From contig JAKVCD010000013.1 in assembly GCA_022446815.1 (NCBI GenBank), forward strand, positions 1-64,000: DNA of 64,000 bases, read 5' to 3'. Shown here in pieces: positions 8,687 through 16,137 of this stretch. The notes below the pieces were generated by a model. It did no database searches. It had not been told where the DNA came from and saw only the letters and a program-made list of their open reading frames with translations. A program made the position numbers and the translations under genes. Source of the stretch: Planctomycetota bacterium. GTDB lineage: Bacteria > Planctomycetota > UBA1135 > GCA-002686595. Within the stretch, counting starts at the first letter, position 1, and each line of letters starts with the position of its first letter.

Positions 8687-9798
8687 GCGAAGCGGTACTC
8701 CGTTCGTTGGGTGTAGGTCTCTCCGGGCAGCAAGAGCGTGGTCGGAAAGTTGGGCTGGTTGGGGGTGTCGGGGAAGTGCTGGGTTTCAAGACACACCGCT
8801 GAACGTTGCGGGTACGTCTGATCGCTCTTCCCTGTTTGTCCGAAGAGGAAGTTTCCGGTGTAGACCTGTAGGCCAGGTTCGGTCGTGTGAACAGTCATGG
8901 ATCGCCGACTTTCAGGGTCGTGCAGGAAGGCTGCCGTGCGCATTGCGCCCGGCGTTCCCTCAATGACGAAGTTGTGGTCGATCCCTAGGGACGGAGAGGA
9001 GGCCAAGGTCTCGGCGCCACGGCGCAGCTTCGTTGGGGTGCGGAAGTCGAGGGGCGTGCTCGCGATGGGCCTGGTCTCGCCTGTTGGGATCAGGGTGCCG
9101 TCCGTCGGGGTGTAGCGAGAGGCGAAGATCTGGAGCTCGTGGTCGAGGACGGTCCCGGAGCCCGCTCCAGAGAGGTTGAAGTAGCTGTGGTGGGTGAGGT
9201 TGAGGTGCGTGGGCGCTGAGGTCTCTCCCTCGTACTCGATCACTAAGGCGTTCGAGTCCGTGAGCGTGTAGGTCACGACCATCGAGACCTCGCCGGGGTA
9301 GCCCTCCTCACCGTCAGGGCTGGTGTAGCTGAAGCGCACAGAGTTGGAGTTCGGGACCGCCGCAGTCCAGATCACCTTGTCTAAGCCGCGGGCGCCGCCG
9401 TGGAGGTGGTTGGGCTCGTTGTTGGTCGCGAGCTGATACTGATCCGCTCCGATGGAGAAGCGCCCCTTAGCGATCCTGTTCGCGTAGCGGCCGGTAGTGC
9501 AGCCGAAGTACTGATTATCAGAGGAGAGGTACCCCTTCATGTCGTCGAAGCCCAGGACGACGTCGGCGGTCCGGCCGATCGCGCTGGGGACGTGGAGCTC
9601 GTAGAGCGTCGCGCCCCAGTTGTGGACGCAGGCGATCATTCCGTTCTTATTACGGAGCTCATACCAGTGGATGTCTTCGCCTGAGGGGGCTTGGCCGAAG
9701 ACGCCGGAGCGGACCTGCTGGAGAGGGTCTTGCATGGTAGAGAGGCAGCCTGAGAGGGCTGTCATGAGTAGAACGGGGAGGAGACGGAGGGGGTTCAT
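8680..9798 (-). CDS. galM: Aldose 1-epimerase (mutarotase), lipoprotein form
   Basis: A GalM-family enzyme of about 370 residues. Visible motifs are NRIAKGRF, NLTHHSYFNLSG with the catalytic histidine region, GIDHNFVIEG, and AVCLETQHFPDTPN with the catalytic glutamate. It interconverts alpha and beta anomers of aldohexoses. The N-terminus (MNPLRLLPVLLMTALSGC) is a lipoprotein signal ending in LSGC, so it is probably exported and lipid-anchored, unlike cytoplasmic GalM. I chose the ATG at 9798. An ATG at 9807 is nearly as good, while the longest start at 9834 adds a poor leader. It is divergent from the di-haem peroxidase gene and coupled to the peroxidase-like gene downstream. Confidence 0.88.
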   Translation of the reverse strand: MNPLRLLPVLLMTALSGCLSTMQDPLQQVRSGVFGQAPSGEDIHWYELRNKNGMIACVHNWGATLYELHVPSAIGRTADVVLGFDDMKGYLSSDNQYFGCTTGRYANRIAKGRFSIGADQYQLATNNEPNHLHGGARGLDKVIWTAAVPNSNSVRFSYTSPDGEEGYPGEVSMVVTYTLTDSNALVIEYEGETSAPTHLNLTHHSYFNLSGAGSGTVLDHELQIFASRYTPTDGTLIPTGETRPIASTPLDFRTPTKLRRGAETLASSPSLGIDHNFVIEGTPGAMRTAAFLHDPESRRSMTVHTTEPGLQVYTGNFLFGQTGKSDQTYPQRSAVCLETQHFPDTPNQPNFPTTLLLPGETYTQRTEYRFAW

Positions 9799-9948
9799 AG
9801 GGGACATTGGACGAAGATCGGCTAGGGACAACAACCCGCACTCTGTGAACTCTGGGTTGGTGGCAGGAGGGCATTGTCAAAGGGCGCAGGCTCCCTGTAA
9901 CTTCCATAGCCTCTCTGTACGTATCTAGCCTCTTAGCCTACCTCTCCG

Positions 9949-11151
9949 ATGAACAAGATCGCGCCCTCTCTCCTCCTCTGTGGAGCTCTCGCCGTCAGCT
10001 GCCAAGTCTCCGGGTTCTCTCTCTTTGATGGAGGGTTCAAGCTCGGCGTCCCCGGCACACTCAGTCTTGATGATATCCGGGCCTCCCTCGCCGAGCCGGA
10101 CGCCCACACGCCCTTCGTGCCGGTGGGGCCTGTGGGTATGCCTGCGGACCTCTCAGAGTTCATCCCTGAGGACAACCCCATGACCAAGGCGAAGGTAGAG
10201 CTCGGTCGGCAGCTCTACTTTGACCCGCGCCTCTCGGGCGACGGGACGATCGCTTGCGCGACGTGTCACCACCCCGACATGGGCTGGACTGACAACGCAC
10301 CGGTCTCCACGGGGATCCACGGACAGAAGGGCGGCGTGAGCGCTCCCACTGTCATGAACCGGATCCTCGGTAAGACACAGTTCTGGGATGGTCGCGCGGC
10401 GAGCCTTGAGGCTCAGGCTGCTGGTCCCGTCGGCAACCCGATCGAGATGGGCTTCACTTGGGAGCGCGCTGAGAAGCTGCTCCGCGAGGTCGAGGGTTAC
10501 GACATGCAGTTCCAGGCGATCTTCGGCGGCCCGGCCACGGAAGAGACCGCGACGAAGGCTATCGCGGCCTTTGAGCGCACCGTCTTCGCTGGTGGGAGCC
10601 CCTACGATCACTTCGAGCGCGCGACCCCCTTCTACAACCTCGACATGGAGGATGAGACAGACGAAGACCTCATCGCTCGCTACGAGGAGGCGATGCAGGG
10701 TGAGGACGACAACCCCATGACCGAGAGCGCGAAGCGTGGGCGTGAGCTCTTCTTCGGGAAGGCCAACTGCAGCGCGTGCCACGTGGGCCCGGACCTCTCG
10801 GATGAGCAGTTCCACAACATCGGTATCGGGCAGATGGGCCCTGAGCCCTTCCCCGGACGCTTCGCGGTCACAGGGGTCGACGCCGATCGTGGAGCGACGA
10901 AGACTCCCGGCTTGCACAACATCGTGGACACCGCGCCTTACATGCATGACGGCAGCCTCAAGACCCTCACTGAGGTCATCCTTCACTACAAGCGCGGCGG
11001 CACCAACACCGACGGCACGAAGTCCCCGTACCTCTCCGACAAGATCTTCCCGCTCGACCTCAACGAGCAGGAGATCGACGACCTCGTCGAGTTCCTCGAG
11101 CAGGGGCTGACGGGCGAGGTGACCCCGGTAGAGATCCCGCGCCTCCCCTGA
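9949..11151 (+). CDS. Di-haem cytochrome c peroxidase (CcpA/MauG family)
   Basis: The 400-residue exported protein has a signal-peptide leader ending near AVSCQ, possibly a lipoprotein. It has two haem c attachment sites, CATCH near residue 104 and CSACH near residue 275, each at the start of a cytochrome c-like domain. The typical family segments LYFDPRLSGDGTIAC, FWDGRAASLEAQ and APYMHDGSLKTLTEVILHY are present. Family members reduce periplasmic hydrogen peroxide or, in the MauG branch, oxidise protein residues; this gene alone does not tell which. A cluster of periplasmic redox genes lies next to it (the glutathione peroxidase-like gene is 1.3 kb upstream), which fits a role in peroxide defence. 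Confidence 0.92.
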   Translation: MNKIAPSLLLCGALAVSCQVSGFSLFDGGFKLGVPGTLSLDDIRASLAEPDAHTPFVPVGPVGMPADLSEFIPEDNPMTKAKVELGRQLYFDPRLSGDGTIACATCHHPDMGWTDNAPVSTGIHGQKGGVSAPTVMNRILGKTQFWDGRAASLEAQAAGPVGNPIEMGFTWERAEKLLREVEGYDMQFQAIFGGPATEETATKAIAAFERTVFAGGSPYDHFERATPFYNLDMEDETDEDLIARYEEAMQGEDDNPMTESAKRGRELFFGKANCSACHVGPDLSDEQFHNIGIGQMGPEPFPGRFAVTGVDADRGATKTPGLHNIVDTAPYMHDGSLKTLTEVILHYKRGGTNTDGTKSPYLSDKIFPLDLNEQEIDDLVEFLEQGLTGEVTPVEIPRLP

Positions 11152-11174
11152 GAGGCGCACCCTAGGCGCTCGCC

Positions 11175-12263
11175 ATGGCACTCTCTTGTGGAATCGTTGG
11201 GTTGCCCAACGTGGGCAAATCGACCCTCTTCTCCGCCTTCTCTGAGGCGGAAGCAGAAGTGGGGAACTTTCCTTTCTGCACGATCGAGCCGAACATGGCG
11301 ATCGTAGAGGTGCCGGATGAGCGTCTTGAAGAGATCCATTCTCGGATTGAGACGGAGAAGGTGATCCCAGCTGTCGTTCAAGTGACAGACATCGCTGGGC
11401 TCGTGAAGGGGGCGAGCGAGGGCGAGGGGATGGGCAACCAATTCCTCGGCAACATCAAGGAGTGCAGCGCGATCATGCACGTCGTGCGTTGCTTTGGTGG
11501 TGACAAGGTCGTCCGTGAAGACCCCGTAGATCCGGTCGGGGACATCGAGGTGATCGAGCTAGAGCTGGCGCTCGCTGACCTCTCGACCGTGCGCCGGGCT
11601 ATGGAGCGCGTGGCCAAGAAGGCGCGGGTCGATAAAGACTTAGCCCAAGAGCTCGCGGTGATGGTGCGGGCAGAGGAGCTCTTAGCCAGCGGCGGGCAGA
11701 TGCGCGCTCAAGAGTGGAATGACTTCGAGCGCCAGGTCTTGAAGCCGCTCTGCTTGATGACCCTCAAGCCTGTGCTCTACGTCGCGAACGTCGCTGAAGA
11801 CGACCTCGACGGCAGCTCAGAGTATGCCCAGCAGGTCGCGAGCTATGCCAAGAAGAACAGGAGCGAGTGGCGCGCCGTCTGCGGTGACTTGGAGCTTGAG
11901 CTTCGACGACTCGATGAAGAGGAGGCCCAGATGTTCATGGAGGAGCTGGGCGTCGAAGAGCTCGGGTTAGGTCGCTTGATCAAGGCTGTGTACAAGCTGC
12001 TCGGGCTGCAGACATATTTCACCGCCGGAGAGAAGGAGATCCGCGCCTGGACGATCCGGGCGGGGGACACTGCGCCGAAGGCTGCGGGGGTGATCCACAC
12101 GGACTTCGAAGAGAAGTTCATCCGCGCCCAGGTCTACGGCCTAGAAGACTTGATCGAGCACAGCACGGAGGCTGCTGTGAAGGCCGCCGGTAAGCTGCGC
12201 ATCGAGGGCAAGGATTACCTGATGCAGGAGGGCGACATCGCTCACTTCCTGTTTGGTAAGTGA
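11175..12263 (+). CDS. ychF: YchF/Obg-like ribosome-binding ATPase
   Basis: The 362-residue protein is the normal YchF length. G1 is GLPNVGKSTLFSAFSEAE near the N-terminus, G3 is DIAGLVKGASEGEGMGNQFL, and the G4 position reads NVAE instead of NKxD, the change that gives YchF its preference for ATP over GTP. The C-terminus has a TGS domain (RAGDTAPKAAGVIHTDFEEK). YchF is a widely conserved cytoplasmic P-loop ATPase associated with ribosomes and with oxidative stress control. It starts 23 bases after the di-haem peroxidase gene and may be read through from it. Confidence 0.96.
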   Translation: MALSCGIVGLPNVGKSTLFSAFSEAEAEVGNFPFCTIEPNMAIVEVPDERLEEIHSRIETEKVIPAVVQVTDIAGLVKGASEGEGMGNQFLGNIKECSAIMHVVRCFGGDKVVREDPVDPVGDIEVIELELALADLSTVRRAMERVAKKARVDKDLAQELAVMVRAEELLASGGQMRAQEWNDFERQVLKPLCLMTLKPVLYVANVAEDDLDGSSEYAQQVASYAKKNRSEWRAVCGDLELELRRLDEEEAQMFMEELGVEELGLGRLIKAVYKLLGLQTYFTAGEKEIRAWTIRAGDTAPKAAGVIHTDFEEKFIRAQVYGLEDLIEHSTEAAVKAAGKLRIEGKDYLMQEGDIAHFLFGK

Positions 12264-12285
12264 GCGCTCCTCTGCGCTAGGTGAC

Positions 12286-13383
12286 TCAGCCGTGCTGTAG
12301 GCGGGAGGTCACGCGCTCGACCTCCTCGGTGCTGCCGAGGATGACGCTGCAGCGCTGGTGGAGCGCTGTGGGCTCGATCTCCAAGATGCGCTCGGTGCCA
12401 GCGCAGGCTAGCCCGCCCGCCTGCTCGATGATCATCGCCATAGGGTTGGCCTCGTACATGAGGCGCAGCTTCCCTTGAGGTGCCCTCTCGGTGGGAGGGT
12501 AGAGGAAGACGCCGCCCTTCAAGAGTGTGCGATGGACGTCGGCGACCATCGCTCCTACATAGCGGCTGGAGTAGCCCTCGCCGTGTGCCCAAGAGAGGTA
12601 CTCCTGATACGGCTGAGGGAAGGCCGAGGTGTAGGCCTCGTTGACTGAGTAGCTCTTGTTGGCTTGAGGGATGCGGAGGTTGTCGTTGGTGAGCAAGAAC
12701 TGTCCTAGCTCGGGGTCGAGCACGAACTGCTGTACGCCGTTGCCTGTCGTGAGGACGAGGGTGGTCTGGGGGCCGTAGAGGATGTAGCCGGCTGCGCTCT
12801 GCTCGAGACCTCGTTGCAAGACGGAGCCCTCAGCGGATTCAGCGCGGCGATCGTGACGAAGGATGCTGAAGATGGTCCCGATCCCACCGCAGACGTCGAT
12901 GTTGGAGGAGCCGTCGAGCGGATCAAAGAGCACCACATAGGGGCGCTTGCCGTTGCAGTTGGACTCGACCAAGAGCGGCTCTTCGTTCTCCTCGCTAGCG
13001 ACGATCGCGACTCCGGAGCGGCGGCCTAGGCAGCGGAGGAGGGCCTCGTTGGCGATCACGTCGAGGCGCTGTTGGACCTCGCCTTGCACGTTCTCCGTGC
13101 TCATCGTGCCGAGCGCGTCGACGAGGGCGCCGCGGCGAACCTTGGCAGAGATGAACTTGGCTGCGAGGCTGATGGCGGAGAGGACCCATGTGAAGTTCCC
13201 TGACGCGCCCTCGTGACGTCGCTCCTCTGCGAGCAAGTAGCTCTGGATCGTCGTGAGGTTCTCGTGCCCTGTGAGGGGCAGGGCGTCGTCAGTGGAGTGG
13301 GACGGGGTCATGGTCTTAGGAGCGGCGTAGGCTCCGAGTCCATTTTTCGTCTCTAATGCCCGCTGAGATTGGGTGATTGTCAT
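12286..13383 (-). CDS. fbp: Fructose-1,6-bisphosphatase, class 1
   Basis: The protein has ~365 residues from the ATG at 13383; a TTG at 13422 would add 13 more with no support. It contains the class I FBPase metal and substrate motifs FDPLDGSSNIDVCGGIGTIF and GKLRLMYEANPMAMIIEQAG. It hydrolyses fructose 1,6-bisphosphate to fructose 6-phosphate, the committed gluconeogenic step, in the cytoplasm. The N-terminal ~35 residues before TGHENLTTIQSYL look poorly conserved and disordered, so an ATG at residue 24 of this model is another possible start. It is convergent with ychF, with a 22-base gap. Confidence 0.94.
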   Translation of the reverse strand: MTITQSQRALETKNGLGAYAAPKTMTPSHSTDDALPLTGHENLTTIQSYLLAEERRHEGASGNFTWVLSAISLAAKFISAKVRRGALVDALGTMSTENVQGEVQQRLDVIANEALLRCLGRRSGVAIVASEENEEPLLVESNCNGKRPYVVLFDPLDGSSNIDVCGGIGTIFSILRHDRRAESAEGSVLQRGLEQSAAGYILYGPQTTLVLTTGNGVQQFVLDPELGQFLLTNDNLRIPQANKSYSVNEAYTSAFPQPYQEYLSWAHGEGYSSRYVGAMVADVHRTLLKGGVFLYPPTERAPQGKLRLMYEANPMAMIIEQAGGLACAGTERILEIEPTALHQRCSVILGSTEEVERVTSRLQHG

Positions 13384-13455
13384 GAGCGGCTCCCGCGGTT
13401 GGGAGGTCGGCTGTGCGACCAACGGTGGAGGGCTCTCAGCGTAGCAAGTTGCAAT

Positions 13456-14661
13456 TTATCTAGGGGAGCTCTCTCCAGCTTTGAGGCGTCTGGATGCGCC
13501 AGGGAGCCCACTGATCCGCTCTGCCAAGCGCAGCCCTACGCGCTCTTGCCCCTCAAGAGAGAGATGGAGATCTGTCCGCCAGAAGCATGCGTCCCGACAT
13601 TCTTCAAGCAGCGGCGTCAGGTCGAGGGTCTTCAGCTCGAGCGCGTCGCAGGTTGAGAAGAGCTGAGCATGAATCAGAGAGGGGAGACTGAAGTCCTCCT
13701 GCTCTAGGCCGAGCAATGATCGAATCGCCGAAGCGCCGCGAGGCTCTGCTTCGAACGGCAGCGAGAGCGGAGAGGGGAGGAACATCAACAGAAGCTCTGC
13801 GCCCGCGTCGCTGCAGGTGCGCGCGATCACCTCGAGGATGTCCCGCGAGGTCTCCATCGCGAACTCCAGCTCTTTGGGTTGCTCCTTGAAGAAGAGCAGC
13901 GTGCCGTAGCCTTGTCCGATGACGTAGCGGCTCTCCTGGAGCGCCTGCGCGCGGCGCGCTTTGCTCTCGGGAGTGAGCCCGCGCGGCCGCGTTCCCTGGA
14001 AGGCGTGCCCTAGAAAGAGCACGTCTGTGAAGTCATTCCCCCCGAAGACCGTCACGACCACGAGGTCGGGCTTGAGGGTGAGGTGTCGCTCGATCACGCC
14101 GAGGTAGTTCCAGAGCGAGTGTCCTCCGCGCGCGCCGTTCAAGACCTCGACGCGCGCGCCGGGGTGCGCGGACTCCAACGCCTCTTCGGCGACGGCGCAG
14201 AGGTTCTCTGAGTTGTTGCAGATGCCGTCCACGTGGGAGTCGCCCACGACGAGGACGCGGAGGCTCGGTGTCTCGACAGAGGGCTCAGAGTCTCGCCGCA
14301 TCGCGAGCGAGTTTGTGCGCATCCTCCAGCTCCCTAGAGGGTGCTCCTTGAACCTCCGCTCCGCGTCGAGGTTTGGTTCGTGCGTGAAGTAGGCCTGCGG
14401 GTCGTAGCGGTTGTAAGGGTGATCTAGGCCGAAGAGCTGTCGCGCGAGCTCCTCTTCGATCTTCAACCTCCCGAGTTCGTCCTCACCCAGGCCTGCCTCC
14501 GCGCGCTCGATGAGTTCTATGAGGGCGGCCTCGGCGGGGCGGTAAAAGCTCAGCTGCTGTTCCTCTCCGGTATGTCCAATGAGCTTCCAGCCCAGCGGGC
14601 TGATCAGGAGGACGAGGAGCGTGAGGGATACGCCGACGAGCAGCTTGCGAGCGGGCGTCAT
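13456..14661 (-). CDS. SGNH/GDSL-type hydrolase family protein, membrane-anchored or secreted
   Basis: The protein has ~401 residues from the ATG at 14661, two codons inside the longest frame that starts with GTG at 14667. Residues ~5-25 form one hydrophobic helix (signal anchor or signal peptide). LRVLVVGDSHVDG near residue 150 holds the nucleophile Ser of block I, GGNDFTDV is block III, and WRTDLHLSLEGQERVG near the C-terminus carries the Asp/His of block V, so the catalytic set appears complete. The family includes esterases, acetyl-hydrolases of polysaccharides and lipases. The ~125 residues before the catalytic domain are unrecognised. No polysaccharide gene is adjacent, so the substrate is open. 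Confidence 0.8.
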   Translation of the reverse strand: MTPARKLLVGVSLTLLVLLISPLGWKLIGHTGEEQQLSFYRPAEAALIELIERAEAGLGEDELGRLKIEEELARQLFGLDHPYNRYDPQAYFTHEPNLDAERRFKEHPLGSWRMRTNSLAMRRDSEPSVETPSLRVLVVGDSHVDGICNNSENLCAVAEEALESAHPGARVEVLNGARGGHSLWNYLGVIERHLTLKPDLVVVTVFGGNDFTDVLFLGHAFQGTRPRGLTPESKARRAQALQESRYVIGQGYGTLLFFKEQPKELEFAMETSRDILEVIARTCSDAGAELLLMFLPSPLSLPFEAEPRGASAIRSLLGLEQEDFSLPSLIHAQLFSTCDALELKTLDLTPLLEECRDACFWRTDLHLSLEGQERVGLRLAERISGLPGASRRLKAGESSPR

Positions 14662-14756
14662 GCGCACACCCTAGCAAGGCGGAGAGGTGAGAGGAGCAGC
14701 TGGAAATACGGCTTACGCTCCTCGAACTTCAGGTGCTTTCCGGTGATGATCTGTCT

Positions 14757-15128
14757 GTGAAGCAGATCCTCCTCGTCGGCGCCGGCGGCTTCTTGGGAGC
14801 CGTCCTCCGCTACTCGCTCGCGGCGTGCTGCCCTAGCGACCGCTTCGCTTCAGGGACCCTGCTCGTGAACACCTTGGGTTGTCTGGTTATAGGCGCCGTC
14901 GTCGCGTGGGTCGAGCTGCGCGGAGAGCTTGAGGCAGAGACCCGTGCGCTCCTCGTCGTGGGAGTCTTGGGCTCCCTCACGACCTTCTCTGCCTTCGGGG
15001 ACGAGGTGATGAGCTTTGCCCGCGAGGGGAGAGCCCTCGCCGCCAGTGGCGTCGTGCTCGCGCACCTCACCCTCGGGCTAGGTGGCGTTGTGTTTGGGCG
15101 AGCGCTCGCTACCTGGGCGCTGCGCTAA
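14757..15128 (+). CDS. crcB: Fluoride ion channel CrcB/Fluc
   Basis: A small four-helix membrane protein (~123 residues from the GTG at 14757; an ATG at 14733 gives 131). It has the Fluc hallmarks GGFLGAVLRY, GTLLVNTLGCLVIG and GVLGSLTTFSAFGDE. Fluc proteins work as antiparallel dimers in the inner membrane and export fluoride passively. I prefer the GTG because family members begin just before this GxGGxxGAxxRY segment. I looked for a fluoride riboswitch in the ~90 bases upstream and could not recognise one. Confidence 0.92.
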   Translation: MKQILLVGAGGFLGAVLRYSLAACCPSDRFASGTLLVNTLGCLVIGAVVAWVELRGELEAETRALLVVGVLGSLTTFSAFGDEVMSFAREGRALAASGVVLAHLTLGLGGVVFGRALATWALR

Positions 15129-15135
15129 CTGGCGC

Positions 15136-16137
15136 TCATCGGAGCCAGCGCTCCCAAGGGTTTGGCCCATCAGTTGAGGTGAGCGCAGCTTTGCTAGGGG
15201 CAATAAGCTCGGACCATCCCTCAGGGAGCAGGAGCAGCATCCCGCTGGTGCGGTTCTGAAGAAAGACCTCACCCTCTACCTCGCGGCCGAGGGTGAGCTC
15301 GATGGGCACCTCATCGGGTGGGAAGAGCGTCACGCGCGCGATCGGCGGGGTGAGGCCGCGCTCACGCTGGGGGGCTGGGTTGACGAAGCCTGCATACGGC
15401 GCGCGCTGCAGGAAACTCATCCAGCCCGCGAAGCGGTAAGGGAGGAGCGGCCTCTCCTCCGCGCCGTCTATGAGCACCCAGCGCACCTCACCGTCGAGCT
15501 CGCGCGGGCGAAGCTCTAGCGAAGGTCCGCTGTGGAAGTCGATGAAGGCGCGAGTGATCCCCCGGGCTGGGTCGAGGACGCAGCCAGCGGTGAGGCGCTG
15601 GTCGAGGAGCGGGGGAAAGCCGGGGCTGCGCTCGCGGAGGAGCGGCCAGAGCTGCTCGGCGTCTAGCTCCCAGACGCCCTCGAAGCCGAGGCGGCGCACG
15701 AAGACGCTCCGACCGCTCGGGGCCGAGACGACGTCGCCGAGCTGAAAGCTCAGCGGAGCCGCGCTCGCGTCGCTCTGTAAGAAGTCAACGCGCAGGCCGT
15801 CGTCAAAGCCGAAGTCGGCGTTGAGCGAAGCGGATGCGTCTAGCGCGCGCAGAGCGGCCCGCTGCGATAGCAGGACGACGCTCAAGTCTGTGACCTCGCG
15901 GGGATTTGCGATCGCGCCGAACGCGGTGACGCAGCGCCACGTGCCATCGCTGCGTCGGTATTCATGACGCTTGTCAGCTTGCGAGAGCGCGAAGCCGTTG
16001 AGCTGGAGCTCATCGCGCTCTTCGGCGCTTACGAGGGGGCGGTGCGCTAGGAGCGCGTCATCAGCGACGGGGCTTTGGGAACGCTCTAAGAGGAGCAGCC
16101 CCGTGAGGAGCCCTGCTAAGAGGAAGCCGGCCTTCAC
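15136..16137 (-). CDS. DUF4340-like exported protein of the GldAFG-type ABC operon
   Basis: A 333-residue protein with one N-terminal hydrophobic helix (MKAGFLLAGLLTGLLLLE), so it is tethered to or secreted across the inner membrane. The body is mixed alpha/beta with no catalytic motif that I recognise. Its place, immediately after the GldG-like gene with a 4-base ATGA overlap (16134-16137), matches the usual position of DUF4340 proteins in GldA/F/G-type ABC operons, and the assignment leans mostly on that. It is the last gene of the operon and ends 7 bases from the convergent crcB. Confidence 0.6.
   Translation of the reverse strand: MKAGFLLAGLLTGLLLLERSQSPVADDALLAHRPLVSAEERDELQLNGFALSQADKRHEYRRSDGTWRCVTAFGAIANPREVTDLSVVLLSQRAALRALDASASLNADFGFDDGLRVDFLQSDASAAPLSFQLGDVVSAPSGRSVFVRRLGFEGVWELDAEQLWPLLRERSPGFPPLLDQRLTAGCVLDPARGITRAFIDFHSGPSLELRPRELDGEVRWVLIDGAEERPLLPYRFAGWMSFLQRAPYAGFVNPAPQRERGLTPPIARVTLFPPDEVPIELTLGREVEGEVFLQNRTSGMLLLLPEGWSELIAPSKAALTSTDGPNPWERWLR

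Noticed and set aside
10153-11181. 342-codon minus-strand frame opposite the di-haem peroxidase
   Set aside because: The peroxidase has two haem motifs and full family similarity; the antisense frame shows nothing recognisable.
14662-14756. Possible fluoride riboswitch upstream of crcB
   Set aside because: I looked for the conserved pseudoknot elements and did not find them; the region is short and partly inside the SGNH gene start.
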